A stretch of 64,000 nucleotides of DNA. Origin: Mytilus galloprovincialis. Lineage: Eukaryota > Mollusca > Bivalvia > Mytilida > Mytilidae. Each line of letters begins with the position of its first letter. The stretch's first letter is position 1. The position numbers and the translations under genes were made by a program. The stretch lies in the NCBI RefSeq assembly GCF_965363235.1, contig NC_134843.1, positions 1,736,001 through 1,800,000 on the forward strand, in the 5' to 3' direction. This document shows, piece by piece, positions 46,701 through 58,520 of this stretch. The notes under the pieces are model-generated. The model did no database searches and was not told where the DNA came from. It saw only the letters and a list, made by a program, of their open reading frames with translations.

Positions 46701-49700
46701 AAAGAAGATGTGGTATGATTGCCAATGAGAAAACTGTCCACAAAAGACCAAAATGACACAGATATTAACAACTATAGGTCACCATATGGTCTTCAACAAT
46801 TAGCAAAACCCATATCGCATAGTCAGCTATAAAAGGCCCCGATATGACAATGTAAAACAATTCAAACGAGAAAAATAACATGTATTTACATTTTTCTTCT
46901 TTAAGGCAACAATAGGAAAGTGTAATGTTAAAAAACCAGGCATGATGGATTTTGTTGGTAAAGCCAAATGGGATGCATGGAACAATCTGAGTAATATGAC
47001 GCAGGTAAGGTTAATGTGAACAATTCAGCTGTTTATATAAAAAAGAAGATGTTGTATGATAGCCGATGAGACAACTGTCCACAAGAGACGCAAATGACAC
47101 AGAAATTAACAGCTATAATTCACTGTATGGCCTCCAACAATGAGCAAAGCCCATACCACATAGTCAGCTATAAGAGGCCCAGAATCACAAATGTAAAACA
47201 ATTTAAACGAGAAAACTAATGACCTAATTTTTGTACAAAAAATTGAACGAAAAACAAATATGTAACATAGCAGCAAACGACAACCACTGTGAAGGTTCTA
47301 AGGGCAAAATTCAATGAAATAATACTGGTAATATTGTCAAAGAGAAGTTAGCTGTTGTAAATTTTTAATGGCACTCTTGAATGATATAAAATAGTTAATA
47401 TAGTGTTCTCCCCAGGCCGTTTTAGCGTCGCTGTACCGCGACGCTATATTTTTTCACCGTGATGCTATAATAATTCCCGCGACGCTATAATTATTTTGAA
47501 GATGCTATTTTACCTGTCCTCAATTTCGAACTTTCATCGATTATGATCATAAAAAGTATATCGCCTTTAATTGTAATCTCTTTAAGTCGGACACTATAGG
47601 CAATTAAGAGATTAAATAGCTAGGTGTTAATTGCCCTCAAGGTGATAACTGTTTGGATGCGAATATCCCAAGCTGACACTTGTGACATGACTAATACCAC
47701 GTGTCTGCAATCACCCATTTCGACATGGGAAAATGCAATCACAAAACAATTCGAAATCTTCGTTTTGTATTAAGAAATTTCAAAGCTTGAAACGATTATT
47801 TTTTTTTTTTTAAAAGATCGTTTATTTGTGCAACTCTCCAAAAATTACTTTCTTTCTCTTCCGGTAATACGAGAGCGAGAATTTTGGTTTACAGCTAAAA
47901 TAAGTTTAATACTTCTTTAAAAAGTTACCATAATTGGCTTAAGTTTATGTTTAATCCATTTAATGTATTAAAAGCGTCTTATTCATTCACAATCTCTTGT
48001 CAAACAATGTTTATTCTCGGACTCATTTTCGTAAATTTTTCTACGGCCGCCATTGCACATTTTTGTGTAAACTACTGATAGGAACCGGACGAGATATGAC
48101 AAAAATCCGCATTTTCACGATAATGACAACAGATGGACAGTAGACAGAAAAAAATATACCAAGAGAGAAAACTACGCATTAACAGACTATTTGTTAGATA
48201 ACTTTGTTAAAAATACATATCATTTTAATGTAAAGATAAGAAACTACTGGGACTAATTCATTGAGTGCCATGAAACAATGAATTTCATAAACATGATAAA
48301 AAAAAGTTTTTAAATTGATTTTTTTTTTTGCTACTTTTGCTACTTTATCTTTACTTAATATAATATAAAAAATAGTTAATTTTGTGTACTAGATATTTAG
48401 TTTTGTATATATACAGGTTGCACTATAGGTATAATGAACCATTCATTCATTTGACTTATTGTTGGGTATTAAACTGAAACCACATATTTATTTTTGTTTG
48501 GCACAAAATGAAAAAAATAATTCTGTAACTATAAATGAATAAAGAAAACATAAACTGAAACAACTGTTTTTATGGTTATAGTTTAATTGTATTCTCAGTT
48601 ATGAATTGAACAATATAAACTAAAACATATAAAGGAAATAGAGCATCAACGTGACGTGTTAAATGACATTAAAAAAAATAGTTATTTTTTTTTACGCAAA
48701 ATGTGATGCTATCCAAAATTTCTGGGGAGAACACTGACTTCAGCAAAGATGGCTTGTGACTTGGAATACTGGATGTTTGTTTCATTTCGCAAGATTCATC
48801 AGTATTGCATGAATCAAATAGTTGGAAAACCAAAATTAAAAATAATTAATCAATCCATCCATTTCCAGAATAATGCTATTGAAATAAAATTGAATGATAC
48901 TATACTGTTACACAGGATGAAGCACAGAAGGCCTATATTGATTTAGTACATAGTTTGGCAGGTGAAGATAGTCCATCTAAAGCAGCGGCACCTTCAATAG
49001 AATCAGCTGGAAAGTATGAAACTGTTGCTGTTACATTGAATGATGGTATCTGTAAAATTACACTGAACAGACCAGCAAAGAAAAATGCCATCAATTATAA
49101 GGTTAAGTTTAACTTAACTTAAGTAGCACTCCATTAAAGCAGTGACAAAATCGTCTGAACCTGAACTATAAATTATATATTTAATCCTTTCTTAGTTGAT
49201 ATAAAAAAAACTTCATGTGATCTTTATCTATTTCAACCACTTTTTGTTTACAATTCATTTGTTAACATCAAAACTTTTTGTAAGACATTCTCTGATACCA
49301 AATTCAGTTTGAACCACCATTAGTCTTATCTAGAGACTCAGTCTGCCATGGTCATCTGTACTGGAAATGGAACAACACTAATTCATCCATTCATTCATTC
49401 CTTCAATTATCACCTATTACTCTTCAGTAACATGGTCTGTTGGGCCAATATACTGATGAAATGGTGCCATGGTGGTATGAGCGTCACTGATGAGTCTTAT
49501 GTAGACGAAACGCGCGTCTGGCGTACTAAATTATAATCCTTCCAGTATTATTATGGATCAGCTCTTTCAGTCTTTGAGAAATAGCTACCATTACTCAGGG
49601 CAAATGATATTTTATAACTGATGAGACTGATTCATGTCATTTAGACATTCCCATTTTAAGCTTATATTTACATCCTTAACTACAACACAGGATAATGGAA

Positions 49701-52700
49701 GAATAACATAAATTTTAAGAGATATTTCAATAGAAACAAATTCTGTGGAACCATATGTTATAAGGGAACAGCCTTACACAAGAATATATATTTTTTTAAA
49801 TCATGACATTAACAAACATTCATTATATTAACAGATGTATGAAGAAGTAGGCCTTGCTTTGTCCGAAGCAGCAAACGATAAAAACTGTACATTAGCTGTT
49901 TTGACAGGTATAAATATTTTTCTGTTTGTCTACAGTAATTCTATATTCAGTCAGACTGGATCAGGATCAACTGTAAGTGACTAGTAATACAAAATGTAGA
50001 TATATTATTGCGAACCCTATGATAGTTTTCCATAGATTCACCTGCAAGTTACCTGTCGATTTAAACTTTTGTAAGTTCTATTGTCCCATCTAACAAATAC
50101 AACAGGTATTGTTCTCTGTATAGTTTATTCACCAGGACCTTTAAATTTCTTCTAGGAGAAATATATCACTCGTTGATTAATTTACCTGACCAAAAAATTA
50201 TCTGTTTTTTTATTGAAATACTTCTATAAACTCACATAAACTGTATGCAATATTGTATTTATTCAATATATCATTAATATATTTTCAATCTGTTCAATAT
50301 AAAATCTGATTTAATAATAAAAAGTTTATTTTAGACACATTTTTTAGTATTTTCCAATGAATTTGCATGTTTTTTTTGTTAATTTGTAGACTATGTTTAT
50401 GAAGACCTTAATTTAAAAATAATAATATTCAAATTTTTATTTATCAAACACTCAAAAATATTTATTGAATATTTGATCAGAAATCAACTTTTAATTTTTA
50501 AATCATTATTAATATTGAACACATTAAAAACAAGTTTTTGGTATTGAATAAATACAACACCACATGCAGTTTTGTGAGTCCTTTCTTAGTATTGGTATAA
50601 GTATTTTTCCATCATTGACAGTTCAATTTTTTGTTCAGGTATATTAATCAATGAGTGATATATTTCTCCTAGAAGAAATTTAAAGGTCCTGGTGAATAAA
50701 CTATACAGAGAACAATACCTGTTGTATTTGTTAGATGGGACAATAGAACTGCCAAAAGTTTAAATCGACAGGTAACTTGCAGGTGAATCTATGGAAAACT
50801 ATCATAGGGTTCGCTATAACAGTTGTAATATTTCTAATCAAAGTATGTTTCGTTTGAACTCCATTCTTATTTGGTAAATATTTAATAATGATATCAAATG
50901 TTCTTGCTGTTCACTGAAAATTCTATTTGGAGGCCATGAAAAAGATGACCATGCCTTATGATGCACATATAAACAACACATCTTTTTGATGATCAGTGAA
51001 TAAGTTTGCCTAAATATCATATAAAAATCATTCGACTGGAGAAACTGATTCTACCATGAATTATTGTAAAATACAAAATTTCTCCACACTCATCAGTTTA
51101 ATTTCAAATATTTAAAAAGCTTGGCAAGCCACGAAATTCTAACTGTCTGGAGAGGGGAAATATCGCATCACACTTAATGCAGAGGTAGAATTATTTTTTT
51201 CTTATTTATTATGCATTTAAAAGAGTTTTTTACCAGTTTAATATATTTTGATAAACCACATGTTTAAACATTGTGTATTTTGTGTTGTAGGTGCCGGCGA
51301 TTATTATTGTAGTGGCAATGATTTAAGTAACTTCATGAACATCCCATCAGATGGCATTGGAGCTATGGCCAAACAAGGAGGCGACATATTAGAGTAGGTT
51401 TCGATTTGAGAAAATGGCAGCTTGATTAACTAAAATGGAATATCATTCCTTGTACAAATGTAATAAGAAATTCATTCAAAAATGTAAAAGTACTGTGAAT
51501 TCATCATTTTTTGTTGGATACCAATTTTTGTGGATTTCGTAGGTACAGGTGAACCATGAATTTAAATGTTCAATGAATGACAAATTTTTCTATATAGGTT
51601 TGTATGCAGACTTTATAATTTATTTAAAATATGACTTATGATTTGTTTAATTTTGAAATAAGAAAAAAATGGTAACAAAGTATATTGTTTAATTTTGTAG
51701 AGCATCTTTTCGTCTAGTTAAATGAAAACCACTACCCTTTTTAATTCCCAAGTTATGTTTCACTGTTACTAAGTGATATGTATGTTATTTTCCAGGAAAT
51801 TTGTGAATGCTTTTATAGACTTCCCTAAGCCATTAATTGGACTAATCAATGGACCAGCAGTTGGTGTTTCTGTTACTGTCTTGGGACTTTTTGATGTTGT
51901 GTATGCTTCAGATAAGGTACAACTAAACCATGCTTTACCCATAGGTGTCCTTTGGCTGTTTTCTACTCTTTGTTCCAGTTGTTGTCTCTTTAACTTTATT
52001 TGAAAGTATAGTGTGGGAAGATTTATTTTATTGATCACACTAAATAATTTATAAGTTAAATTTTACAATTTCCTACCTTTTTTATGCCCCCATTGTAACA
52101 GAGGGGGCATTATTGATTATTAGATAGTTATAAGGACCCTGCATTGGGGAACGGGAGCACTATAGTTAACTCTCCCGTCCAAAATTTTTCGTAAATGCAA
52201 AAATTACAAATGTATAGGTAGGAAATTTTACCCTTGACAGATGTTGTGCATAATATGTTAATGTCATACTATATTGAGGTGAAACAATCTATTTAATTTT
52301 TGGAAAAGCTTTGTTTTTTATTAAAAAAAAATCATAAATTTTGAAAAAGAAAATCTTCTTTCAATAGGATTTTAACAAAAACTGATATTCATATGCATTC
52401 CAAATTGTGTACTCTAGTCAAAATTGTGTACTCTAGTCAAAATTGTGTTAAAAACTTAGTATTTCTTGAAAAATGATAAATTGTAATATTATATTTAATG
52501 AAAAAGGTTCTCTGTGTCACAATTATTGGTTGCCCACCATTTACAAACAATACCTTCCAAAATACTAGTCCTAGTGCTTGGATTTTAACAAAAGATATAC
52601 GGTATTAATGGAAAACACATCCTGAATCAATTTCTGGTGTCAAAATTGACTATTTATGAGCATTTGCTTTTTATGCATCAGTCTCTTTGTCTGGCACTTG

Positions 52701-55700
52701 CTGACATGTAAGTTTTTTCTAGCTTTCTCTAGTTTAATATGTATGGTCCATGTATTCTGTTTATTTCAAATCAAACAGAATCAAATCTTATTTAAGATAA
52801 CTTCAGGCTAAACAACAAAGACACAAACTCAGATCTAATTGAAACAAAAACTTTCCAAGCAAGAATGTACAACTGGTTTTGTATATAATTTTAGGCCACA
52901 TTTCACACTCCATTCTCACAGCTAGGACAATCACCAGAGGGCTGCTCATCCTATGTATTCCCAAAGTTAATGGGAACAGCTAAGGTATATATGTGTATAA
53001 ATTTAATTCCTTATTTCAAAAGATGTGAAATTTTGGTCACAATTTTCTAAGGATCTACAAATCAAATAGTTCCAAAACTTGTAATCAGGCTTCATGTTGC
53101 CATGTTCTATCTGTTAAATCGTTTCATGTCTTACTGTTAAATCATTTACAGTTTCATTGCCCATCAACTTGTACATTCCGCCACGTAATAGCAATTTTAT
53201 CTTTTGTTATTTTACACAAAAATGAAATGTATTATAGATTCAAATATTACATCCTTGTTTCATAAAGGGAGATAATCAATAAATGTATTATAAATGAAGC
53301 TATAGAAAATTTACCTATTTTGTTAAATCTGTAAAGAAAACGAGTACCATGTTTGTGGTAGATTAAAACTGATTTGACAGGAAGTAACATTGATTAAGAA
53401 AAACTTGACCTTGGTTAAGATAAAGTTCATATTCTATTCAATTCTAAATAACACAGAACACAATTTTATATTATTCACTGTTGATTTTTTTCTCACACTG
53501 ACAGTATACAAACACAAAATGATAGTTAACATGTAAAATACTAAATAGCATAAACACACATATTTTAGAAAAAATATACCGACAAAACACGGGAAAGTTG
53601 ACTTATGAAAGATACATTTTTTTACCATCTGTTGACTTCTATTTTGTTAACAAGATGTTTAACTGTCAGAGGAAAGGGAAATTTTATTTGATTTTTATTA
53701 TCAAGAAAAGATAAAATACGATGAAATCAAGCAAATCAAGAAAAGTTTTTTTCAGAAGTTATTTTATATTTTGTTTATTTGATCTGATGAAGTCCAATAT
53801 GGCTCAAAAGAATTATATTTTGAAATGTTTGCTATATCTATAGTTTATTATACATGTATATTAATTTTAAATAAAGGAATGTCAGTAAGAAACACTCTTA
53901 TTTTCAGGCTAGTGAAATGTTATTGTTCAACAAGAAGATTACTGCTCAGGAGGCGTGTGATAGAAATCTTGTGAGTGAAGTCTTCTCTAATGATGTATTC
54001 CAGAAAGAAACAGAAGCAAGAGTACAGCAGTATGCAAAGCTGCCCAAAATAGTAAGTTATATAGACAAATAGTTGGCAATATTCATACCCTACTTTGAAA
54101 ATTTGATAAAAGACTAGAATTATTATTTCAGTTATTCCAAGTCTAAAATTGCCCTTGAAATTTGAAAAAAAATCCTTGAAAATATATTTAATTTCTAATG
54201 TTGAGTAAGGTGTTTTGAAACTCAATTGAATCCTCTTTGCAATTCCACATCTGTTGGGAAATTACTTGTTTACTAATTGAATCATTTGTTAGTGTCCTTT
54301 ACAGCTCCAAGTTACTGACCTAGAGTATAAGGCCGTGTTCACACCAAACGCCATGCACAGTAAACTTGTTTACAATTAGTTTAATGTACTGGACATTGGT
54401 TTCACATTAAATTTGTTCACATCTATACACCTTGTTTAATTACCTGTACATAAGATTTGTTCACACTTGTAAATTCTATGTCATTTAAATGTTCATTACG
54501 TAGAACCGAATGCAAAGTTTTCGGACAACTTTTCTAGCAGTAAGGGAACGACCATTTGACTTCAAAACGGGGGTGGGGGTATCAAATGGAATATTCCGAA
54601 CTCCCAAAAAAGGTCCTACAGATGATACAAAAATATTCTAAATCAAGAGTTTCCCCATACATTATAGTGTTACATGTTAAAAAAAAATTGATTACCAGCA
54701 TCGAAAAAAAACCGGAATAAAACGTTTGCGCGGAAAAATTTCTGGCTCAGATAAATTAACAAAATACCCCCCACCCCTTTCTTTAAGTTAAGTGGTTGCT
54801 TCTTTATGAAAGCCAGTTTGATGATTTGCAGTTGTTTAAAAATAATAAAGATGTCTCGATTAAGCATTAGAAAACGTAGGCTGAAGCAGCGTGCTTACAG
54901 GCGAAGAATATATATTTTTATTCTCATAAAGCCAATGCATTACATCGGTACAGAGATTGAAGGAGAAGAAGAAATGATATATTAGGGATCACTATATTCC
55001 TATCTTTTCTGTTTGTTTCAAATGGTATTTCTTCTTCAAGGAGTATTTGGCAAAGGGAGGGGTAATGGTTTTTTTTTAGTTTTAAGGGTAATTTAACGGA
55101 TCCGAGATACATGTACTAGACAAACAATACATTTACCTCACACTTTTTAAGCAATGCATTTATGAGTGAATCGTTGTTTGAGTAATGACCAGTGGCAAAC
55201 ATTTCTGTGCAAGTCAAGTCGATTTGGAAAGACCTTAATTTTCAAATGAATTATGTGTTCGGCAATGATGCTGCTTTGAGTCTTGATAAGGGCTGAATAA
55301 AGCTACGTTAAGTTTAAAAAAAAAATATATATATCAAGTTTAGACAAATATTTCTGTAAAGAACTTTATTAATAATTGTTATAAATATCAATTTTATTCA
55401 AAAATTGTTTCTTCCTTAAATATACACGATGAAACTAATGTTTTAAATGCCTAGTTTTGTGTACACTTAATCTACACAAGGCCTACATCGAGTATCGACT
55501 GCATGTAGACAAAACATGTTTTACACTACATGTAAACATTGAATTTTATCAATGGGAACGTAATTTTGTTTAGTTTACGTGTGATTTACACTTACACAAC
55601 ACCGAGTTTAGGTCAATGTGAACACGGCCTAAGTTTTTTGTAAAAAGATAGGGAACCCTTATTTTCATGCTCCCACCGTAGTGAAGGGAGCTTTAAAGTT

Positions 55701-57809
55701 TACCTTTGTCTGTCTGTACGTCGATCAGTACATCAAAATTGGCATTTGTTCTCTTATTTTTGTTTTCCTCACCCAAATGCAAGAAACTCATATGCAATGC
55801 TTATGACCACAAAACACAGATCAAGTTTGAATTTTTGTAGCATCACATTCACTGTTTTAGAGTTATGCCCCTTTACAATTTGAATAATTGAGGAATCTTT
55901 TGTTTCCGTGGGATTCTATTTCTTCAGTTTGCCTCAACTAAATGGCATAAAATCTACACAGAATGCTTCTTACCAAAAAAACAGATCAAGTTTGAATTTT
56001 GGTAGCGTCACTTTTATCATTCTTGAGTTATGCCCCTTTTAGTTGTCCAGCCTGGGATGAATGCATCTGTGTCCTTTGTTTAATATGCGCATAGACCAAG
56101 GTGAGCGACACAGGCTCTTAAGAGCCTCTGGTTCTGAATATTATTCCTCACAATAATCATACTTACATGTTATGAAGGTCACAAATATGATTTCCAGCAT
56201 TTTACATTTTTATGCCCCACCATAGCGGAGGGGCCATTAAGTTTTACCCTTGTCTGACTATACATATGTACGTACATTGGTACGTCTTAAAATCGGTTTC
56301 TGTTCTCTAACTTGAGTTAGCTTCTACCAAATGTTGATACTTATGCACAATATTTATTATCACAAATTTACAATGGAAAATTGCTACATTTTTGGGTTTC
56401 CCTCCGTTCTCTAACTTCAGTTTGCATCTCCCAAATGTTCTGAAACTTATACACAATGCTTATAACCACAAAATACAGATCAAGTTTGAATTTTGGTGGT
56501 GTCACTTACACCGTTCTAGAGTTATGCCCCTTTATACATGGAAATAAATGCAAAATGTTTAATTTTCATTCTCTAACTTAAGTTGGCCTCAGCCAAATGT
56601 TGATACTTATGCACAATATTTATTATCACAAATTGCAGATCAAGTTTGAATTTGGTGGCATCACTCAATTCTTTCTAGAGTAATTAATAAATGGAAAATT
56701 ACAAATTTTTAGAGTCGTCCTCGAACTTAAGTTGGCCTCAACCAAATTTTATGAAATTATACGCAATGCTTATAACCACAAAACACAGATCAAGTTTGAA
56801 TTTTGGTGGGGTCACTTTAACCATTCTCGAGTTGTGCTCCTTTATACATGGATATAAGTGCAAAATTTTTAGTAACCATTCTCTGACTTAAGTTGCCTCA
56901 ACCAAATTTTACAAAACTTATACACAATACTTATTACCACAAAACACAGATAAAGCTGAATTTGGGAAGTGTCACTTTAACCATTATCGAGTTATGCCCC
57001 TTTATAACTTGAAAAATTGCAAAATGTTTAGTTTCCGTACTGTAACTTAAGTTTGCCCCAACCAAACATTATGAAACTTTTACACAATACTTATTACCAC
57101 AAAACTCAGTTCAAGTACAAATTTGGGTAGCGTCACTTTTATCATTCATGAATTATGTCCCTTTAAAATGGTGTATGCAAGCAGGGGCATCATGATCTGT
57201 GTCCTTGGAGACACATTCTAGATTTATTTGGTAATTTTCTATGCCTAGTTGGTATTTTTTTGTAATCTGAATAAATAATAGTAAGTTATGACATAAAATA
57301 AGGGTTCAAATTTCTGTATTTTAGTAAACACTACACATGCTCATAAAATTATAAGAATTTTTGTCTGATTGAAAATATTATAAAAATTGGCTAATGTTAT
57401 TGACTGAATTACACATAAAGGCCATCAAAGAATAATCTAGGCTCCTAGAATTATTGATTTTTTATTTAACTATGTTTACTAATTGGTGTTCATAAACATT
57501 TCTACTTTAATCTTTATTCTTGTTAGATGAAATAAATTGGCTTTTTAAACCATGAACCCACCATTACTCATAATTATATAAACATAAAAAGATAGATTAG
57601 ACAAAATTGTGTAAGCAGTTATAAAAATAGCATAAACTTTTTGATTTCAGAGTTTACAAAAATGCAAATTAGTGTCACGAGAACTGGAAAAGGACAAATT
57701 ATATCAAGTGAACAAGCACGAATGTGTTATACTAATGGAACGGTGGCAGTCGGATGAATGTATGAATGCTATAATGGGATTTTTCTCAAGTAAAGGATCC
57801 AAGCTGTGA
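43656..57809 (+). CDS. ECI2: Enoyl-CoA delta-isomerase 2 (ACBP domain plus crotonase domain)
   Basis: Exons 43656-43708, 45221-45374, 46906-47004, 48916-49101, 49835-49907, 51291-51393, 51796-51916, 52895-52984, 53908-54051 and 57651-57809; 1182 nt, 393 aa (human ECI2 394). The enzyme shifts 3-cis/trans double bonds of enoyl-CoA to 2-trans so unsaturated fatty acids can enter beta-oxidation. The N terminus [18 protein letters not shown] is basic and lacks acids, like a mitochondrial presequence. An acyl-CoA-binding domain (about 36-118) has YALFKQ and KWDAWN. The crotonase domain (about 150-393) has [24 protein letters not shown] and QSPEGCSS, with Glu278 the probable catalytic base. The last residues, SKL, are a peroxisomal PTS1. 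All junction phases agree (2,0,0,0,1,2,0,0,0). An in-frame ATG at 43626 (MVDRWRVCLK extension) is an alternative start. AATAAA at 57833-57838. Confidence 0.96.
43709..45220 (+). other. ECI2 intron 1
   Basis: 1.5 kb, AT-rich, donor GTTAGT, acceptor tttcttgtag. An open frame at 44162-44374 has no support. No repeats recognised. Confidence 0.6.
45221..45374 (+). CDS. ECI2: ECI2 exon 2 (first half of the acyl-CoA-binding domain)
   Basis: 154 nt, donor CAG|GTAAGT. Encodes [20 protein letters not shown], then [18 protein letters not shown] and [10 protein letters not shown]. This is the counterpart of human ECI2's LHMNRTAMRASQKDFEN. Confidence 0.95.
46041..46206 (+). repeat. 19-bp array of 'atgtaagttagcctaaccc' in ECI2 intron 2
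   Basis: About nine copies, period 19 with two extra bases in one unit. Every unit carries GTAAGTT, a consensus-like 5' splice site. It lies 670 bp downstream of exon 2 on the transcribed strand. Confidence 0.9.
46697..46880 (+). repeat. SINE-like mussel repeat, full copy
   Basis: Follows an (AT)n run at 46680-46700. Runs from 'aagaagatgtggtatgattg' to 'caattcaaacgagaaaa', ending 25 bp before ECI2 exon 3's acceptor. Confidence 0.85.
46906..47004 (+). CDS. ECI2: ECI2 exon 3 (second half of the acyl-CoA-binding domain)
   Basis: 99 nt, phase 0 at both ends. Encodes [20 protein letters not shown] followed by [13 protein letters not shown]; human ECI2 reads ATEGPCNMPKPGVFDLINKA. Confidence 0.96.
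47040..47235 (+). repeat. SINE-like mussel repeat, full copy
   Basis: Second copy, flanking ECI2 exon 3 on its other side, so the 99-nt exon sits between two direct copies only 340 bp apart. Confidence 0.85.
47402..48735. mobile_element. hAT-like non-autonomous element
   Basis: Perfect 14-bp inverted ends AGTGTTCTCCCCAG / CTGGGGAGAACACT; with one mismatch they extend to CAGTG/CACTG as in hAT elements. The left part has 'cgcgacgctata' repeats. No transposase frame, and I could not find a clean target duplication. Confidence 0.7.
48916..49101 (+). CDS. ECI2: ECI2 exon 4
   Basis: 186 nt, phase 0. Encodes [16 protein letters not shown], a Ser/Ala-rich hinge, then the first crotonase strands ([29 protein letters not shown]). 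Confidence 0.96.
49440..49545 (+). repeat. 'gacgaaacgcgcgtctgg' dispersed repeat
   Basis: Inverted match of the copy at 26580-26760 ('cactgatgagtcttatgtag'). Lies in ECI2 intron 4. Confidence 0.7.
49835..49907 (+). CDS. ECI2: ECI2 exon 5
   Basis: 73 nt, starting phase 0 and ending phase 1. Encodes [24 protein letters not shown] plus the first base of Gly. Confidence 0.95.
50010..50813. mobile_element. Fold-back element with about 170-bp inverted arms
   Basis: Left arm starts GCGAACCCTATGATAG (50010) and runs to 'atcactcgttgatta' (about 50180); the right arm mirrors it from about 50640 to CTATCATAGGGTTCGC (50813), with few mismatches. The 450-bp core is very AT-rich. No open frame of interest and no obvious target duplication. 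In ECI2 intron 5. Confidence 0.8.
51291..51393 (+). CDS. ECI2: ECI2 exon 6 (first oxyanion loop)
   Basis: 103 nt between acceptor tgttgtag and donor GTAGGT. Encodes [20 protein letters not shown] and [13 protein letters not shown], split Glu at the end. Confidence 0.95.
51796..51916 (+). CDS. ECI2: ECI2 exon 7
   Basis: 121 nt. Encodes [20 protein letters not shown], then [12 protein letters not shown] and DVVYASDK. Compare CDYL exon 5: FMKALITFPKPLIAVVTGSA. Confidence 0.96.
52083..52200 (+). repeat. 'atgcccccattgt' bivalve repeat, short copy
   Basis: The header 'agagggggcattattgatta' belongs to the family seen at 55663-57230. Only the 5' part is present. Confidence 0.6.
52895..52984 (+). 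CDS. ECI2: ECI2 exon 8 (catalytic Glu)
   Basis: 90 nt, phase 0. Encodes [20 protein letters not shown] then [10 protein letters not shown]. Glu278, in QSPEGCSS, is the probable general base of the isomerase. Confidence 0.96.
53908..54051 (+). CDS. ECI2: ECI2 exon 9
   Basis: 144 nt, phase 0. Encodes [20 protein letters not shown] and [14 protein letters not shown]; same length and borders as CDYL exon 6. Confidence 0.96.
54331..55629. mobile_element. Harbinger-like element, TAA target duplication
   Basis: Inverted ends GGCCGTGTTCACA / TGTGAACACGGCC, flanked by TAA (54328-54330 and 55630-55632), the 3-bp duplication expected of PIF/Harbinger. 1.3 kb without a transposase frame; the sub-terminal regions carry 'gtttaca'-type repeats. 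In ECI2 intron 9. Confidence 0.8.
55663..57230 (+). repeat. 'atgccccaccatag' bivalve repeat, two tandem-unit copies
   Basis: Copy 1 runs from 'ctcccaccgtagtgaaggga' (55670) to about 56125; copy 2 from 'atgccccaccatagcggagg' (56211) to 'ctgtgtccttggagacacat' (57225). Each has a header, tandem units of about 180 bp ('cacagatcaagtttgaattt', 'gttatgcccctttat') and a tail. Same style of construction as the repeats at 239-2195 and 36590-37550. Confidence 0.8.
57651..57809 (+). CDS. ECI2: ECI2 exon 10 (C terminus with PTS1)
   Basis: 159 nt including TGA at 57807-57809. Encodes [20 protein letters not shown], then [20 protein letters not shown] and FSSKGSKL. The SKL end matches the human enzyme. Confidence 0.96.
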   Translation, partial: SLQKCKLVSRELEKDKLYQVNKHECVILMERWQSDECMNAIMGFFSSKGSKL

Positions 57810-57832
57810 TTTATATATCTATTTAATTTATT

Positions 57833-57838
57833 AATAAA
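57833..57838 (+). terminator. ECI2: Poly(A) signal of ECI2
   Basis: AATAAA, 24 nt after the stop codon, giving a very short 3' UTR. Confidence 0.7.
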
Positions 57839-58388
57839 AGTTTTATTATAGATGTCTTGTATTTTTTTTGTACTGAAATTAGAAGAAACGAATAGTTACC
57901 AAACAAAATTTCAAATAACCCTAACAGGCAAACATTAAATATTCACAAAGGAAATGATAAGTTAGTATATTTATTTATAAGAAAACAAAATAAACATTCA
58001 ATGTGAAAAACACCACTCAGATTTCATAGTAATGATATCATTGCCATTTCATGATAATTCATTGTGTCGGGTTGTGAATATGGGAAGATGATTACAACAA
58101 TACATTAATTAAAAAAAATTTGATTAAATGAGATTCATACTTTATTTTGAAAATTGGGATATTTTGGGCTTGCGCAGCTTTTTATTACAAATCACACACA
58201 TTTCTGTTTACAGACAGACTTTGGTGCCAAGAAAAAAATAATATGAAAACTAGAAAATAAGATATTATCGGTAATTCATATATTTTCCCTTTGATCTTAC
58301 TGCCTAATATTTTTGAGTATCAACATACTGGCTGTATCACTGAAAATATTAGGCAATACATTGTATGATGTCATAATTACCAATAAAC

Positions 58389-58520
58389 AGAATAATAGGT
58401 AGGTTCCTTTTTGATACTGACTACATATATCATGTGGAATATCTTAACTCGCCCTAACGGGCTCGTCTAGATATTCCACATGATATAGTCAGTATCAAAA
58501 ACGAAACTACCTATTATTCT
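58389..58520. mobile_element. Hairpin (MITE-like) element
   Basis: 'agaataataggtaggttcc' and 'tttttgatactgactacat' pair with 'atagtcagtatcaaaaa' and 'gaaactacctattattct'. The loop 'aactcgccctaacgggctcg' is itself partly palindromic. Confidence 0.75.
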
